From Oscillospiraceae bacterium (GTDB lineage Bacteria > Bacillota > Clostridia > Oscillospirales > Ruminococcaceae), in contig CAAGDT010000010.1 of NCBI GenBank assembly GCA_900768675.1, positions 1 to 7,493 of the forward strand: 7,493 nt of DNA, read 5' to 3'. The position numbers and the translations under genes were made by a program. The notes below the pieces were generated by a model. It made no database searches and had not been told where the DNA came from. It saw only the letters and a list, made by a program, of their open reading frames with translations. Of this stretch, positions 6,375-7,493 are shown piece after piece. Each line of letters begins with the position of its first letter. Within the stretch, counting starts at the first letter, position 1.

Positions 6375-6386
6375 ATGTTTACACAC

Positions 6387-7493
6387 TTATTCAGAAATAA
6401 GCTCCCTCACCTCAACCGTTCTCGTTTTCCTTGCCACAATATAGGAAAACAGGAAAAAGCTAAGGCAGATAAGCGCCGCAGGAATTATAAAGGTCGTAAA
6501 AGTAATGCTGCTTTCAATCCTCGTAACCCCCACCATTCTCAGCAGCATTTCAAGCAGCGGCTTTGTAAGGAACAAAGAGCAAAGCCCGCCGATTAATGAG
6601 CCTGCAACCGAAACAATAAGGAAACGGAAAGCGAACTGCCTTTGCAGCTCCTTTGCGGTAAAGCCTACCGCCTTTAAAATGCCGATGTCCGCCCGCTCCT
6701 TGATAAACGCCTTCCCGCAAATCATATTTATAACCACTATTGAAAACAGGATTGACACGCCGAACACCGCCGCAACAAGTATAAAGCATATCGTGTTTAT
6801 AAGCTCCAGAGTGCCCTCAGCAGCGTTTCCACGCTCCTTATCCACGTTTTTCGCAAGAATCAGACTTCCCAGCTTTTCGTCAAGCATTTCGGAAGCCTTA
6901 TCAATAAGCGAATCCTCCGATATCTCGATATAGCAGACGGGCTTTTCGCCGTTTACCCGATACATACCCTCTGCGGTAATCAGGAAGGTTCTTCCCAGGT
7001 CGTTCATTGACTGGTGATAGCCTGTTATAATGAACTCCTTTGCGTTTTCGCCGCTGCCGATTGTTACAGTATCGCCGATTTTCTTGCCAAGCTCCTCTGT
7101 GGCAATTTCCGTAAGCGCCGCTTCGTTGTCGTATATGGGCATTCTGCCCTCCAAGGGCTTGAACATTAGCTCTGCGGGGCTGTATGCGGAGCAGAAAAGC
7201 TCAATCCCGTCAATCATCATATACCTGTTGTAGGCAAAAAGCACCTTTGCCTTTTCGTCAACAGCGGAAATCTCCTCCTCGAAGCGCTTCATATCGCCTA
7301 TCTCAAATTCATCGGACACAACAACCGAAATATGTGGATTTACGTTTCCCTCGACTATATTTTCCCCCGAAAGCCTTGTGGAAAGGATAGAAATAGTCAT
7401 CATAAAGTAAACCAAAAGTGCCACGATAAAAACTGTACCGATATAGCTTTTTCCCCGTGAGGTGAACTGCCTCAGTCCCATAAATAAGGAGAG
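6387..7493 (-). CDS. FtsX-like ABC transporter permease, 5' end beyond the window
   Basis: Membrane subunit of an ABC transporter of the FtsX/MacB type. In residues numbered from the Met at 7481, there is one N-terminal helix (about 15-35, GTVFIVALLVYFMM), a large extracytoplasmic region (about 40-225), and three C-terminal helices (about 229-255, 288-312, 330-350). Between the first two of these lies the FtsX-type loop KERADIGILKAVGFTAKELQRQF. The frame stays open upstream of that Met to the window edge, and no Shine-Dalgarno precedes it (the minus strand reads CTCTCCTTATTT). The Met is therefore probably internal and the gene longer, perhaps a two-module permease whose second half is seen here. 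It converges on the operon and shares its terminator; nothing links it functionally. The substrate cannot be inferred. Confidence 0.85.
   Translation of the reverse strand, partial: LSLFMGLRQFTSRGKSYIGTVFIVALLVYFMMTISILSTRLSGENIVEGNVNPHISVVVSDEFEIGDMKRFEEEISAVDEKAKVLFAYNRYMMIDGIELFCSAYSPAELMFKPLEGRMPIYDNEAALTEIATEELGKKIGDTVTIGSGENAKEFIITGYHQSMNDLGRTFLITAEGMYRVNGEKPVCYIEISEDSLIDKASEMLDEKLGSLILAKNVDKERGNAAEGTLELINTICFILVAAVFGVSILFSIVVINMICGKAFIKERADIGILKAVGFTAKELQRQFAFRFLIVSVAGSLIGGLCSLFLTKPLLEMLLRMVGVTRIESSITFTTFIIPAALICLSFFLFSYIVARKTRTVEVRELISE

Noticed and set aside
6315..6933. Plus-strand open frames over the permease gene and terminator
   Set aside because: They lie opposite a well-supported minus-strand permease, lack recognisable domains and have low-complexity or basic composition typical of antisense shadows.

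Overview
The window looks like a chromosomal segment of a Gram-positive, Clostridia-like bacterium (Bacillota, perhaps an Oscillospiraceae/Ruminococcus type). This is inferred from strong purine-rich Shine-Dalgarno sites, an extended -10 sigma-A promoter, AT-rich intergenic DNA around moderately GC coding DNA, and protein families common in gut Firmicutes. The species cannot be fixed from the sequence alone.

Layout: (1) positions 1-67 hold the last codons of an upstream plus-strand gene, followed by an intrinsic terminator (79-110). (2) A textbook promoter (TTGACA, 17-nt spacer, TGCTATAAT; 234-262) leads into a short leader carrying a terminator-like hairpin with U tracts. (3) A tight six-gene plus-strand operon runs from 350 to 6284. 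Its genes are: a circularly permuted ATP-grasp ligase; an alpha-E (DUF403) protein; a transglutaminase-like cysteine peptidase/transferase; a zinc-dependent succinylglutamate desuccinylase/aspartoacylase-like amidohydrolase with an intact active site; a paralogue of it that has lost two zinc-ligand positions and the catalytic glutamate; and a FUSC-like six-helix membrane protein fused to a degenerate Cof-type HAD domain. Four of the five junctions overlap (28, 20, 8 and 4 nt); the third junction is a 16-nt gap. (4) A bidirectional terminator (6345-6374) separates the operon from a converging minus-strand FtsX-like ABC transporter permease that runs off the right edge.

How the genes may work together: permuted ATP-grasp, alpha-E and transglutaminase-like proteins are a recognised neighbourhood predicted to make and process amide/peptide bonds in an unknown metabolite or protein modification. 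Here that trio is joined to a hydrolase/pseudo-hydrolase pair and to a membrane protein of an exporter-like family. A plausible reading is a make, trim and export pathway for a peptide-like or N-acylated small molecule. The substrate is unknown, and the pairing with the pseudo-hydrolase and the FUSC-pseudoHAD fusion is the least explained part. No CRISPR array, tRNA, rRNA, insertion sequence or long repeat was seen.
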